DNA from: Halisarca cf. caerulea
Taxonomy: Eukaryota; Porifera; Demospongiae; Chondrillida; Halisarcidae
Length of the DNA: 64,000 bases
NCBI GenBank assembly: GCA_963170055.1
Contig: CAUJGJ010000029.1
Coordinates: 62,001 to 126,000 of the forward strand
Direction: 5' to 3'
Shown here: piece after piece, positions 25,060 through 39,263 of the stretch
Numbering within the stretch: position 1 is the stretch's first letter
Layout: each line of letters opens with the position of its first letter
Program-made: the position numbers and the translations under genes
Notes under the pieces: model-generated
The model's database searches: none
What the model saw: only the letters and a program-made list of their open reading frames with translations
What the model was told of the DNA's origin: nothing

Positions 25060-27070
25060 CTTAGTTAAAATTAGTATTTCATTTGTCATATCTTACGAAC
25101 TTTGCCAATTTTGCACTTTGCCTAATTTTAAAGTTATGTTTCTAACTTTATCTTTGCGATAAATATTATTTAAACTGTAATCTTTTAAACTTAACTTTCT
25201 TAGATAGTTAAAATTAGTATTTCATTTGTCATATCTTACGAACTTTGCCAATTTTGCACTTTGCCTAATTTTAAAGTTATGTTTCTAACTTTATCTTTGC
25301 GATAAATATTATTTAAACTTTCTAACGTTTTAAACTTAACTTTCTTAGATAGTTAAAATTAGTATTTCATTTGTCATATCTTACGAACTTTGCCAATTTT
25401 GCACTTTGCCTAATTTTAAAGTTATGTTTCTAACTTTATCTTTGCGATAAATTTTATTTAAACTTTCTAACGTTTTAAACTTAACTTTCTTAGTTAGTTA
25501 AAATTAGTATTTCATTTGTCATATCTTACGAACTTTGCCAATTTTGCACTTTGCCTAATTTTAAAGTTATGTTTCTAACTTTATCTTTGCGATAAATATT
25601 ATTTAAACTTTGTAATCTTTTAAACTTAACTTTCTTAGATAGTTAAAAGTAGTATTTCATTTGTCATATCTCACGAACTTTGCCAATTTTGTACTTTGCC
25701 TATTTTTTAAGTTATGTTTCTAACTTTATCTTTGCGATAAATATTATTTAAACTTTGTAATCTTTTAAACTTAACTTTCTTAGATAGTTAAAATTAGTAT
25801 TTCATTTGTCATATCTTACGAACTTTGCCAATTTTGCACTTTGCCTAATTTTAAAGTTATGTTTCTAACTTTATCTTTGCGATAAATATTATTTAAACTT
25901 TGTAACGTTTTAAACTTAACTTTCTTAGTTAGTTAAAATTAGTATTTCATTTGTCATATCTTACGAACTTTGCCAATTTTGCACTTTGCCTAATTTTAAA
26001 GTTATGTTTCTAACTTTATCTTTGCGATAAATATTATTTAAACTTTGTAATCTTTTAAACTTAACTTTCTTAGTTAAAATTAGTATTTCATTTGTCATAT
26101 CTTACGAACTTTGCCAATTTTGCACTTTGCCTAATTTTAAAGTTATGTTTCTAACTTTATCTTTGCGATAAATATTATTTAAACTTTGTAACGTTTTAAA
26201 CTTAACTTTCTTAGTTAGTTAAAATTAGTATTTCATTTGTCATATCTTACGAACTTTGCCAATTTTGCACTTTGCCTAATTTTAAAGTTATGTTTCTAAC
26301 TTTATCTTTGCGATAAATATTATTTAAACTTTCTAACGTTTTAAACTTAACTTTCTTAGATAGTTAAAAGTAGTATTTCATTTGTCATATCTTACGAACT
26401 TTGCCAATTTTGCACTTTGCCTAATTTTAAAGTTATGTTTCTAACTTTATCTTTGCGATAAATATTATTTAAACTTTGTAAGCTTTTAAACTTAACTTTC
26501 TTAGATAGTTAAAATTAGTATTTCATTTGTCATATCTTACGAACTTTGCCAATTTTGCACTTTGCCTAATTTTAAAGTTATGTTTCTAACTTTATCTTTG
26601 CGATAAATATTATTTAAACTTTGTAATCTTTTAAACTTAACTTTCTTAGATAGTTAAAATTAGTATTTCATTTGTCATATCTTACGAACTTTGCCAATTT
26701 TGCACTTTGCCTAATTTTAAAGTTATGTTTCTAACTTTATCTTTGCGATAAATATTATTTAAACTTTGTAATCTTTTAAACTTAACTTTCTTAGTTAGTT
26801 AAAATTAGTATTTCATTTGTCATATCTTACGAACTTTGCCAATTTTGCACTTTGCCTAATTTTAAAGTTATGTTTCTAACTTTATCTTTGCGATAAATAT
26901 TATTTAAACTTTGTAATCTTTTAAACTTAACTTTCTTAGATAGTTAAAATTAGTATTTCATTTGTCATATCTTACGAACTTTGCCAATTTTGCACTTTGC
27001 CTAATTTTAAAGTTATGTTTCTAACTTTATCTTTGCGATAAATATTATTTAAACTGTAATCTTTTAAACT
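25060..27070 (+). repeat. 13-monomer-spaced duplication with shared deletions
   Basis: The AAACTGTAATC deletion variant occurs at 25173 and 27052, and a rare attttattta variant (A100T) occurs at 25451 and 27330. Both pairs are 1879 bp apart, which equals 13 monomers less 6 bp of located deletions. A 4-bp junction loss (cttagttaaaa) occurs near 25060 and again near 26069, seven monomers apart. The deletion class is the same as that of 5.2-10 kb, about 15 kb to the left. Confidence 0.75.
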
Positions 27071-27812
27071 TAACTTTCTTAGATAGTTAAAATTAGTATT
27101 TCATTTGTCATATCTTACGAACTTTGCCAATTTTGCACTTTGCCTAATTTTAAAGTTATGTTTCTAACTTTATCTTTGCGATAAATATTATTTAAACTTT
27201 CTAACGTTTTAAACTTAACTTTCTTAGATAGTTAAAATTAGTATTTCATTTGTCATATCTTACGAACTTTGCCAATTTTGCACTTTGCCTAATTTTAAAG
27301 TTATGTTTCTAACTTTATCTTTGCGATAAATTTTATTTAAACTTTCTAACGTTTTAAACTTAACTTTCTTAGTTAGTTAAAATTAGTATTTCATTTGTCA
27401 TATCTTACGAACTTTGCCAATTTTGCACTTTGCCTAATTTTAAAGTTATGTTTCTAACTTTATCTTTGCGATAAATATTATTTAAACTTTGTAATCTTTT
27501 AAACTTAACTTTCTTAGATAGTTAAAAGTAGTATTTCATTTGTCATATCTTACGAACTTTGCCAATTTTGCACTTTGCCTAATTTTAAAGTTATGTTTCT
27601 AACTTTATCTTTGCGATAAATATTATTTAAACTTTGTAATCTTTTAAACTTAACTTTCTTAGATAGTTAAAATTAGTATTTCATTTGTCATATCTTACGA
27701 ACTTTGCCAATTTTGCACTTTGCCTAATTTTAAAGTTATGTTTCTAACTTTATCTTTGCGATAAATATTATTTAAACTTTGTAATCTTTTAAACTTAACT
27801 TTCTTAGATAGT

Positions 27813-29262
27813 TAAAATTAGTATTTCATTTGTCATATCTTACGAACATTGCCAATTTTGCACTATGCCTAATTTTAAAGTTATGTTTCTAACTTTATCT
27901 TTGCGATAAATATTATTTAAACTTTGTAAGCTTTTAAACTTAACTTTCTTAGATAGTTAAAATTAGTATTTCATTTGTCATATCTTACGAACTTTGCCAA
28001 TTTTGCACTTTGCCTAATTTTAAAGTTATGTTTCTAACTTTATCTTTGCGATAAATATTATTTAAACTTTGTAATCTTTTAAACTTAACTTTCTTAGATA
28101 GTTAAAATTAGTATTTCATTTGTCATATCTTACGAACTTTGCCAATTTTGCACTTTGCCTAATTTTAAAGTTATGTTTCTAACTTTATCTTTGCGATAAA
28201 TATTATTTAAACTTTGTAATCTTTTAAACTTAACTTTGTTAGATAGTTAAAATTAGTATTTCATTTGTCATATCTTACGAACTTTGCCAATTTTGTACTT
28301 TGCCTAATTTTAAAGTTATGTTTCTAACTTTATCTTTGCGATAAATATTATTTAAACTTTGTAATCTTTTAAACTTAACTTTCTTAGATAGTTAAAATTA
28401 GTATTTCATTTGTCATATCTTACGAACTTTGCCAATTTTGCACTTTGACTAATTTTAAAGTTATGTTTCTAACTTTATCTTTGCGATAAATATTATTTAA
28501 ACTTTGTAACGTTTTAAACTTAACTTTCTTAGTTAGTTAAAATTAGTATTTCATTTGTCATATCTTACGAACTTTGCCAATTTTGCACTTTGCCTAATTT
28601 TAAAGTTATGTTTCTAACTTTATCTTTGCGATAAATATTATTTAAACTTTGTAACGTTTTAAACTTAACTTTCTTAGTTAGTTAAAATTAGTATTTCATT
28701 TGTCATATCTTACGAACTTTGCCAATTTTGCACTTTGCCTAATTTTAAAGTTATGTTTCTAACTTTATCTTTGCGATAAATATTATTTAAACTTTGTAAC
28801 GTTTTAAACTTAACTTTCTTAGTTAGTTAAAATTAGTATTTCATTTGTCATATCTTACGAACTTTGCCAATTTTGCACTTTGCCTAATTTTAAAGTTATG
28901 TTTCTAACTTTATCTTTGCGATAAATATTATTTAAACTTTGTAACGTTTTAAACTTAACTTTCTTAGTTAGTTAAAATTAGTATTTCATTTGTCATATCT
29001 TACGAACTTTGCCAATTTTGCACTTTGCCTAATTTTAAAGTTATGTTTCTAACTTTATCTTTGCGATAAATATTATTTAAACTTTGTAATCTTTTAAACT
29101 TAACTTTCTTAGATAGTTAAAATTAGTATTTCATTTGTCATATCTTACGAACTTTGCCAATTTTGTACTTTGCCTATTTTTTAAGTTATGTTTCTAACTT
29201 TATCTTTGCGATAAATATTATTTAAACTTTGTAATCTTTTAAACTTAACTTTCTTAGATAGT
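27813..29262 (+). repeat. 10-monomer module, copy 3
   Basis: Same order as the modules at 11010, 20000 and 31148, with the A36/cactatgcc/GTAAGC monomer first and the cctattttttaag monomer (29118) last. Unlike copies 2 and 4, its fifth monomer keeps the full junction without the 4-bp loss, and its second monomer has C49 where the others have T49. One private change is ttgttaga near 28238. A further cctattttttaag monomer starts at 29698, four monomers after 29118. Confidence 0.8.
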
Positions 29263-30422
29263 TAAAATTAGTATTTCATTTGTCATATCTTACGAACTTT
29301 GCCAATTTTGCACTTTGCCTAATTTTAAAGTTATGTTTCTAACTTTATCTTTGCGATAAATATTATTTAAACTTTGTAACGTTTTAAACTTAACTTTCTT
29401 AGTTAGTTAAAATTAGTATTTCATTTGTCATATCTTACGAACTTTGCCAATTTTGCACTTTGCCTAATTTTAAAGTTATGTTTCTAACTTTATCTTTGCG
29501 ATAAATATTATTTAAACTTTGTAACGTTTTAAACTTAACTTTCTTAGTTAGTTAAAATTAGTATTTCATTTGTCATATCTTACGAACTTTGCCAATTTTG
29601 CACTTTGCCTAATTTTAAAGTTATGTTTCTAACTTTATCTTTGCGATAAATATTATTTAAACTTTGTAATCTTTTAAACTTAACTTTCTTAGATAGTTAA
29701 AATTAGTATTTCATTTGTCATATCTTACGAACTTTGCCAATTTTGTACTTTGCCTATTTTTTAAGTTATGTTTCTAACTTTATCTTTGCGATAAATATTA
29801 TTTAAACTTTGTAATCTTTTAAACTTAACTTTCTTAGATAGTTAAAATTAGTATTTCATTTGTCATATCTTACGAACTTTGCCAATTTTGCACTTTGCCT
29901 AATTTTAAAGTTATGTTTCTAACTTTATCTTTGCGATAAATATTATTTAAACTTTGTAACGTTTTAAACTTAACTTTCTTAGTTAGTTAAAATTAGTATT
30001 TCATTTGTCATATCTTACGAACTTTGCCAATTTTGCACTTTGCCTAATTTTAAAGTTATGTTTCTAACTTTATCTTTGCGATAAATATTATTTAAACTTT
30101 GTAATCTTTTAAACTTAACTTTCTTAGATAGTTAAAATTAGTATTTCTATTGTCATATCTTACGAACTTTGCCAATTTTGTACTTTGCCTAATTTTAAAG
30201 TTATGTTTCTAACTTTATCTTTGCGATAAATATTATTTAAACTTTGTAATCTTTTAAACTTAACTTTCTTAGATAGTTAAAATTAGTATTTCATTTGTCA
30301 TATCTTACGAACTTTGCCAATTTTGCACTTTGCCTAATTTTAAAGTTATGTTTCTAACTTTATCTTTGCGATAAATATTATTTAAACTTTCTAACGTTTT
30401 AAACTTAACTTTCTTAGTTAGT

Positions 30423-32593
30423 TAAAATTAGTATTTCATTTGTCATATCTTACGAACTTTGCCAATTTTGCACTTTGACTAATTTTAAAGTTATGTTTCT
30501 AACTTTATCTTTGCGATAAATATTATTTAAACTTTCTAACGTTTTAAACTTAACTTTCTTAGATAGTTAAAGTTAGTATTTCATTTGTCATATCTTACGA
30601 ACTTTGCCAATTTTGCACTTTGCCTAATTTTAAAGTTATGTTTCTAACTTTATCTTTGCGATAAATATTATTTAAACTTTCTAACGTTTTAAACTTAACT
30701 TTCTTAGTTAGTTAAAATTAGTATTTCATTTGTCATATCTTACGAACTTTGCCAATTTTGCACTTTGCCTAATTTTAAAGTTATGTTTCTAACTTTATCT
30801 TTGCGATAAATATTATTTAAACTTTTTAATCTTTTAAACTTAACTTTCTTAGATAGTTAAAAGTAGTATTTCATTTGTCATATCTTACGAACTTTGCCAA
30901 TTTTGCACTTTGCCTAATTTTAAAGTTATGTTTCTAACTTTATCTTTGCGATAAATATTATTTAAACTTTGTAATCTTTTAAACTTAACTTTCTTAGATA
31001 GTTAAAATTAGTATTTCATTTGTCATATCTTACGAACTTTGCCAATTTTGCACTTTGCCTAATTTTAAAGTTATGTTTCTAACTTTATCTTTGCGATAAA
31101 TATTATTTAAACTTTGTAATCTTTTAAACTTAACTTTCTTAGATAGTTAAAATTAGTATTTCATTTGTCATATCTTACGAACATTGCCAATTTTGCACTA
31201 TGCCTAATTTTAAAGTTATGTTTCTAACTTTATCTTTGCGATAAATATTATTTAAACTTTGTAAGCTTTTAAACTTAACTTTCTTAGATAGTTAAAATTA
31301 GTATTTCATTTGTCATATCTTACGAACTTTGCCAATTTTGTACTTTGCCTAATTTTAAAGTTATGTTTCTAACTTTATCTTTGCGATAAATATTATTTAA
31401 ACTTTGTAATCTTTTAAACTTAACTTTCTTAGATAGTTAAAATTAGTATTTCATTTGTCATATCTTACGAACTTTGCCAATTTTGCACTTTGCCTAATTT
31501 TAAAGTTATGTTTCTAACTTTATCTTTGCGATAAATATTATTTAAACTTTGTAATCTTTTAAACTTAACTTTCTTAGATAGTTAAAATTAGTATTTCATT
31601 TGTCATATCTTACGAACTTTGCCAATTTTGTACTTTGCCTAATTTTAAAGTTATGTTTCTAACTTTATCTTTGCGATAAATATTATTTAAACTTTGTAAT
31701 CTTTTAAACTTAACTTTCTTAGATAGTTAAAATTAGTATTTCATTTGTCATATCTTACGAACTTTGCCAATTTTGCACTTTGACTAATTTTAAAGTTATG
31801 TTTCTAACTTTATCTTTGCGATAAATATTATTTAAACTTTGTAACGTTTTAAACTTAACTTTCTTAGTTAAAATTAGTATTTCATTTGTCATATCTTACG
31901 AACTTTGCCAATTTTGCACTTTGCCTAATTTTAAAGTTATGTTTCTAACTTTATCTTTGCGATAAATATTATTTAAACTTTGTAACGTTTTAAACTTAAC
32001 TTTCTTAGTTAGTTAAAATTAGTATTTCATTTGTCATATCTTACGAACTTTGCCAATTTTGCACTTTGCCTAATTTTAAAGTTATGTTTCTAACTTTATC
32101 TTTGCGATAAATATTATTTAAACTTTGTAACGTTTTAAACTTAACTTTCTTAGTTAGTTAAAATTAGTATTTCATTTGTCATATCTTACGAACTTTGCCA
32201 ATTTTGCACTTTGCCTAATTTTAAAGTTATGTTTCTAACTTTATCTTTGCGATAAATATTATTTAAACTTTGTAACGTTTTAAACTTAACTTTCTTAGTT
32301 AGTTAAAATTAGTATTTCATTTGTCATATCTTACGAACTTTGCCAATTTTGCACTTTGCCTAATTTTAAAGTTATGTTTCTAACTTTATCTTTGCGATAA
32401 ATATTATTTAAACTTTGTAATCTTTTAAACTTAACTTTCTTAGATAGTTAAAATTAGTATTTCATTTGTCATATCTTACGAACTTTGCCAATTTTGTACT
32501 TTGCCTATTTTTTAAGTTATGTTTCTAACTTTATCTTTGCGATAAATATTATTTAAACTTTGTAATCTTTTAAACTTAACTTTCTTAGATAGT
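30423..32593 (+). repeat. 15-monomer segment, downstream copy
   Basis: Partner of 19275-21444, so in effect a partial third copy of the right end of the 27-monomer unit plus the following five monomers. Shared rare marks: taaagttag (30568 monomer), ttttaatc (30713 monomer), cactatgcc (31148 monomer), the 4-bp loss near 31863, and cctattttttaag (32449 monomer). The cgatcttt and aaacattg marks are absent. Confidence 0.85.
31148..32593 (+). repeat. 10-monomer module, copy 4
   Basis: Same order as the three modules to the left. It shares the 4-bp junction loss in its fifth monomer with copy 2 (20000-21444) but not with copies 1 or 3, so copies 2 and 4 are the closest pair. Confidence 0.8.
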
Positions 32594-35500
32594 TAAAATT
32601 AGTATTTCATTTGTCATATCTTACGAACTTTGCCAATTTTGCACTTTGCCTAATTTTAAAGTTATGTTTCTAACTTTATCTTTGCGATAAATATTATTTA
32701 AACTTTGTAACGTTTTAAACTTAACTTTCTTAGTTAGTTAAAATTAGTATTTCATTTGTCATATCTTACGAACTTTGCCAATTTTGCACTTTGCCTAATT
32801 TTAAAGTTATGTTTCTAACTTTATCTTTGCGATAAATATTATTTAAACTTTGTAATCTTTTAAACTTAACTTTCTTAGATAGTTAAAATTAGTATTTCTA
32901 TTGTCATATCTTACGAACTTTGCCAATTTAGTACTTTGCCTAATTTTAAAGTTATGTTTCTAACTTTATCTTTGCGATAAATATTATTTAAACTTTGTAA
33001 TCTTTTAAACTTAACTTTCTTAGATAGTTAAAATTAGTATTTCATTTGTCATATCTTACGAACTTTGCCAATTTTGCACTTTGCCTAATTTTAAAGTTAT
33101 GTTTCTAACTTTATCTTTGCGATAAATATTATTTAAACTTTCTAACGTTTTAAACTTAACTTTCTTAGTTAGTTAAAATTAGTATTTCATTTGTCATATC
33201 TTACGAACTTTGCCAATTTTGCACTTTGCCTAATTTTAAAGTTATGTTTCTAACTTTATCTTTGCGATAAATATTATTTAAACTTTGTAATCTTTTAAAC
33301 TTAACTTTCTTAGTTAGTTAAAATTAGTATTTCATTTGTCATATCTTACGAACTTTGCCAATTTTGCACTTTGCCTAATTTTAAAGTTATGTTTCTAACT
33401 TTATCTTTGCGATAAATATTATTTAAACTTTGTAACGTTTTAAACTTAACTTTCTTAGTTAGTTAAAATTAGTATTTCATTTGTCATATCTTACGAACTT
33501 TGCCAATTTTGCACTTTGCCTAATTTTAAAGTTATGTTTCTAACTTTATCTTTGCGATAAATATTATTTAAACTTTCTAACGTTTTAAACTTAACTTTCT
33601 TAGATAGTTAAAAGTAGTATTTCATTTGTCATATCTTACGAACTTTGCCAATTTTGCACTTTGCCTAATTTTAATGTTATGTTTCTAACTTTATCTTTGC
33701 GATAAATATTATTTAAACTTTGTAAGCTTTTAAACTTAACTTTCTTAGATAGTTAAAATTAGTATTTCATTTGTCATATCTTACGAACTTTGCCAATTTT
33801 GCACTTTGCCTAATTTTAAAGTTATGTTTCTAACTTTATCTTTGCGATAAATATTATTTAAACTTTGTAATCTTTTAAACTTAACTTTCTTAGATAGTTA
33901 AAATTAGTATTTCATTTGTCATATCTTACGAACTTTGCCAATTTTGCACTTTGCCTAATTTTAAAGTTATGTTTCTAACTTTATCTTTGCGATAAATATT
34001 ATTTAAACTTTGTAATCTTTTAAACTTAACTTTCTTAGTTAGTTAAAATTAGTATTTCATTTGTCATATCTTACGAACTTTGCCAATTTTGCACTTTGCC
34101 TAATTTTAAAGTTATGTTTCTAACTTTATCTTTGCGATAAATATTATTTAAACTTTGTAATCTTTTAAACTTAACTTTCTTAGATAGTTAAAATTAGTAT
34201 TTCATTTGTCATATCTTACGAACATTGCCAATTTTGCACTTTGACTAATTTTAAAGTTATGTTTCTAACTTTATCTTTGCGATAAATATTATTTAAACTT
34301 TCTAACGTTTTAAACTTAACTTTCTTAGATAGTTAAAAGTAGTATTTCATTTGTCATATCTTACGAACTTTGCCAATTTTGCACTTTGCCTAATTTTAAA
34401 GTTATGTTTCTAACTTTATCTTTGCGATAAATATTATTTAAACTTTGTAAGCTTTTAAACTTAACTTTCTTAGATAGTTAAAATTAGTATTTCTATTGTC
34501 ATATCTTACGAACTTTGCCAATTTTGTACTTTGCCTAATTTTAAAGTTATGTTTCTAACTTTATCTTTGCGATAAATATTATTTAAACTTTGTAATCTTT
34601 TAAACTTAACTTTCTTAGATAGTTAAAATTAGTATTTCATTTGTCATATCTTACGAACTTTGCCAATTTTGCACTTTGACTAATTTTAAAGTTATGTTTC
34701 TAACTTTATCTTTGCGATAAATATTATTTAAACTTTGTAACGTTTTAAACTTAACTTTCTTAGTTAGTTAAAATTAGTATTTCATTTGTCATATCTTACG
34801 AACTTTGCCAATTTTGCACTTTGCCTAATTTTAAAGTTATGTTTCTAACTTTATCTTTGCGATAAATATTATTTAAACTTTGTAATCTTTTAAACTTAAC
34901 TTTCTAAGTTAGTTAAAATTAGTATTTCATTTGTCATATCTTACGAACTTTGCCAATTTTGCACTTTGCCTAATTTTAAAGTTATGTTTCTAACTTTATC
35001 TTTGCGATAAATATTATTTAAACTTTCTAACGTTTTAAACTTAATTTTCTTAGATAGTTAAAAGTAGTATTTCATTTGTCATATCTTACGAACTTTGCCA
35101 ATTTTGCACTTTGCCTAATTTTAAAGTTATGTTTCTAACTTTATCTTTGCGATAAATATTATTTAAACTTTGTAATCTTTTAAACTTAACTTTCTTAGAT
35201 AGTTAAAATTAGTATTTCATTTGTCATATCTTACGAACTTTGCCAATTTTGCACTTTGCCTAATTTTAAAGTTATGTTTCTAACTTTATCTTTGCGATAA
35301 ATATTATTTAAACTTTGTAATCTTTTAAACTTAACTTTCTTAGTTAGTTAAAATTAGTATTTCATTTGTCATATCTTACGAACTTTGCCAATTTTGCACT
35401 TTGCCTAATTTTAAAGTTATGTTTCTAACTTTATCTTTGCGATAAATATTATTTAAACTTTGTAATCTTTTAAACTTAACTTTCTTAGATAGTTAAAATT

Positions 35501-38500
35501 AGTATTTCATTTGTCATATCTTACGAACATTGCCAATTTTGCACTTTGACTAATTTTAAAGTTATGTTTCTAACTTTATCTTTGCGATAAATATTATTTA
35601 AACTTTCTAACGTTTTAAACTTAACTTTCTTAGATAGTTAAAAGTAGTATTTCATTTGTCATATCTTACGAACTTTGCCAATTTTGCACTTTGCCTAACT
35701 TTAAAGTTATGTTTCTAACTTTATCTTTGCGATAAATATTATTTAAACTTTGTAATCTTTTAAACTTAACTTTCTTAGTTAGTTAAAATTAGTATTTCAT
35801 TTGTCATATCTTACGAACTTTGCCAATTTTGCACTTTGCCTAACTTTAAAGTTATGTTTCTAACTTTATCTTTGCGATAAATATTATTTAAACTTTGTAA
35901 TCTTTTACACTTAACTTTCTTAGATAGTTAAAATTAGTATTTCATTTGTCATATCTTACGAACATTGCCAATTTTGCACTTTGACTAATTTTAAAGTTAT
36001 GTTTCTAACTTTATCTTTGCGATAAATATTATTTAAACTTTCTAACGTTTTAAACTTAACTTTCTTAGATAGTTAAAAGTAGTATTTCATTTGTCATATC
36101 TTACGAACTTTGCCAATTTTGCACTTTGCCTAACTTTAAAGTTATGTTTCTAACTTTATCTTTGCGATAAATATTATTTAAACTTTGTAATCTTTTAAAC
36201 TTAACTTTCTTAGTTAGTTAAAATTAGTATTTCATTTGTCATATCTTACGAACTTTGCCAATTTTGCACTTTGCCTAACTTTAAAGTTATGTTTCTAACT
36301 TTATCTTTGCGATAAATATTATTTAAACTTTGTAATCTTTTAAACTTAACTTACTTAGTTAGTTAAAATTAGTATTTCATTTGTCATATCTTACGAACTT
36401 TGCCAATTTTGCACTTTGCCTAATTTTAAAGTTATGTTTCTAACTTTATCTTTGCGATAAATATTATTTAAACTTTGTAACGTTTTAAACTTAACTTTCT
36501 TAGTTAGTTAAAATTAGTATTTCATTTGTCATATCTTACGAACTTTGCCAATTTTGCACTTTGCCTAACTTTAAAGTTATGTTTCTAACTTTATCTTTGC
36601 GATAAATATTATTTAAACTTTGTAATCTTTTAAACTTAACTTTCTTAGTTAGTTAAAATTAGTATTTCATTTGTCATATCTTACGAACTTTGCCAATTTT
36701 GCACTTTTCCTAACTTTAAAGTTATGTTTCTAACTTTATCTTTGCGATAAATATTATTTAAACTTTGTAATCTTTTAAACTTAACTTTCTTAGATAGTTA
36801 AAATTAGTATTTCATTTGTCATATCTTACGAACATTGCCAATTTTGCACTTTGACTAATTTTAAAGTTATGTTTCTAACTTTATCTTTGCGATAAATATT
36901 ATTTAAACTTTGTAATCTTTTAAACTTAACTTTCTTAGATAGTTAAAAGTAGTATTTCATTTGTCATATCTTACGAACTTTGCCAATTTTGCACTTTGCC
37001 TAACTTTAAAGTTATGTTTCTAACTTTATCTTTGCGATAAATATTATTTAAACTTTGTAATCTTTTAAACTTAACTTTCTTAGTTAGTTAAAATTAGTAT
37101 TTCATTTGTCATATCTTACGAACTTTGCCAATTTTGCACTTTGCCTAACTTTAAAGTTATGTTTCTAACTTTATCTTTGCGATAAATATTATTTAAACTT
37201 TGTAATCTTTTAAACTTAACTTACTTAGTTAGTTAAAATTAGTATTTCATTTGTCATATCTTACGAACTTTGCCAATTTTGCACTTTGCCTAATTTTAAA
37301 GTTATGTTTCTAACTTTATCTTTGCGATAAATATTATTTAAACTTTGTAACGTTTTAAACTTAACTTTCTTAGTTAGTTAAAATTAGTATTTCATTTGTC
37401 ATATCTTACGAACTTTGCCAATTTTGCACTTTGCCTAATTTTAAAGTTATGTTTCTAACTTTATCTTTGCGATAAATATTATTTAAACTTTCTAACGTTT
37501 TAAACTTAACTTTCTTAGATAGTTAAAAGTAGTATTTCATTTGTCATATCTTACGAAGTTTGCCAATTTTGCACTTTGCCTAATTTTAAAGTTATGTTTC
37601 TAACTTTATCTTTGCGATAAATATTATTTAAACTTTGTAACGTTTTAAACTTAACTTTCTAAGTTAGTTAAAATTAGTATTTCATTTGTCATATCTTACG
37701 AACTTTGCCAATTTTGCACTTTGCCTAATTTTAAAGTTATGTTTCTAACTTTATCTTTGCGATAAATATTATTTAAACTTTGTAATCTTTTAAACTTAAC
37801 TTTCTTAGATAGTTAAAAGTAGTATTTCATTTGTCATATCTTACGAACTTTGCCAATTTTGCACTTTGCCTAATTTTAAAGTTATGTTTCTAACTTTATC
37901 TTTGCGATAAATATTATTTAAACTTTGTAATCTTTTAAACTTAACTTTCTTAGATAGTTAAAATTAGTATTTCATTTGTCATATCTTACGAACTTTGCCA
38001 ATTTTGCACTTTGCCTAATTTTAAAGTTATGTTTCTAACTTTATCTTTGCGATAAATATTATTTAAACTTTGTAATCTTTTAAACTTAACTTTCTTAGTT
38101 AGTTAAAATTAGTATTTCATTTGTCATATCTTACGAACTTTGCCAATTTTGCACTTTGCCTAATTTTAAAGTTATGTTTCTAACTTTATCTTTGCGATAA
38201 ATATTATTTAAACTTTGTAATCTTTTAAACTTAACTTTCTTAGATAGTTAAAATTAGTATTTCATTTGTCATATCTTACGAACATTGCCAATTTTGCACT
38301 TTGACTAATTTTAAAGTTATGTTTCTAACTTTATCTTTGCGATAAATATTATTTAAACTTTCTAACGTTTTAAACTTAACTTTCTTAGATAGTTAAAAGT
38401 AGTATTTCATTTGTCATATCTTACGAACTTTGCCAATTTTGCACTTTGCCTAACTTTAAAGTTATGTTTCTAACTTTATCTTTGCGATAAATATTATTTA

Positions 38501-39263
38501 AACTTTGTAATCTTTTAAACTTAACTTTCTTAGTTAGTTAAAATTAGTATTTCATTTGTCATATCTTACGAACTTTGCCAATTTTGCACTTTGCCTAACT
38601 TTAAAGTTATGTTTCTAACTTTATCTTTGCGATAAATATTATTTAAACTTTGTAATCTTTTAAACTTAACTTACTTAGTTAGTTAAAATTAGTATTTCAT
38701 TTGTCATATCTTACGAACTTTGCCAATTTTGCACTTTGCCTAATTTTAAAGTTATGTTTCTAACTTTATCTTTGCGATAAATATTATTTAAACTTTGTAA
38801 CGTTTTAAACTTAACTTTCTTTGTTAGTTAAAATTAGTATTTCATTTGTCATATCTTACGAACTTTGCCAATTTTGCACTTTGCCTAATTTTAAAGTTAT
38901 GTTTCTAACTTTATCTTTGCGATAAATATTATTTAAACTTTCTAACGTTTTAAACTTAACTTTCTTAGATAGTTAAAAGTAGTATTTCATTTGTCATATC
39001 TTACGAAGTTTGCCAATTTTGCACTTTGCCTAATTTTAAAGTTATGTTTCTAACTTTATCTTTGCGATAAATATTATTTAAACTTTGTAAGCTTTTAAAC
39101 TTAACTTTCTTAGATAGTTAAAATTAGTATTTCATTTGTCATATCTTACGAACTTTGCCAATTTTGCACTTTGCCTAATTTTAAAGTTATGTTTCTAACT
39201 TTATCTTTGCGATAAATATTATTTAAACTTTGTAATCTTTTAAACTTAACTTTCTTAGATAGT

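Noticed and set aside
16085..31200. Meaningful 27 x 2 spacing of the cactatgcc mark (27 monomers, then 54, then 23)
   Set aside because: The first interval is explained by the 27-monomer duplication. The 54-monomer interval has no matching monomer order across it, and the last interval is 23, so the multiple is probably coincidence.
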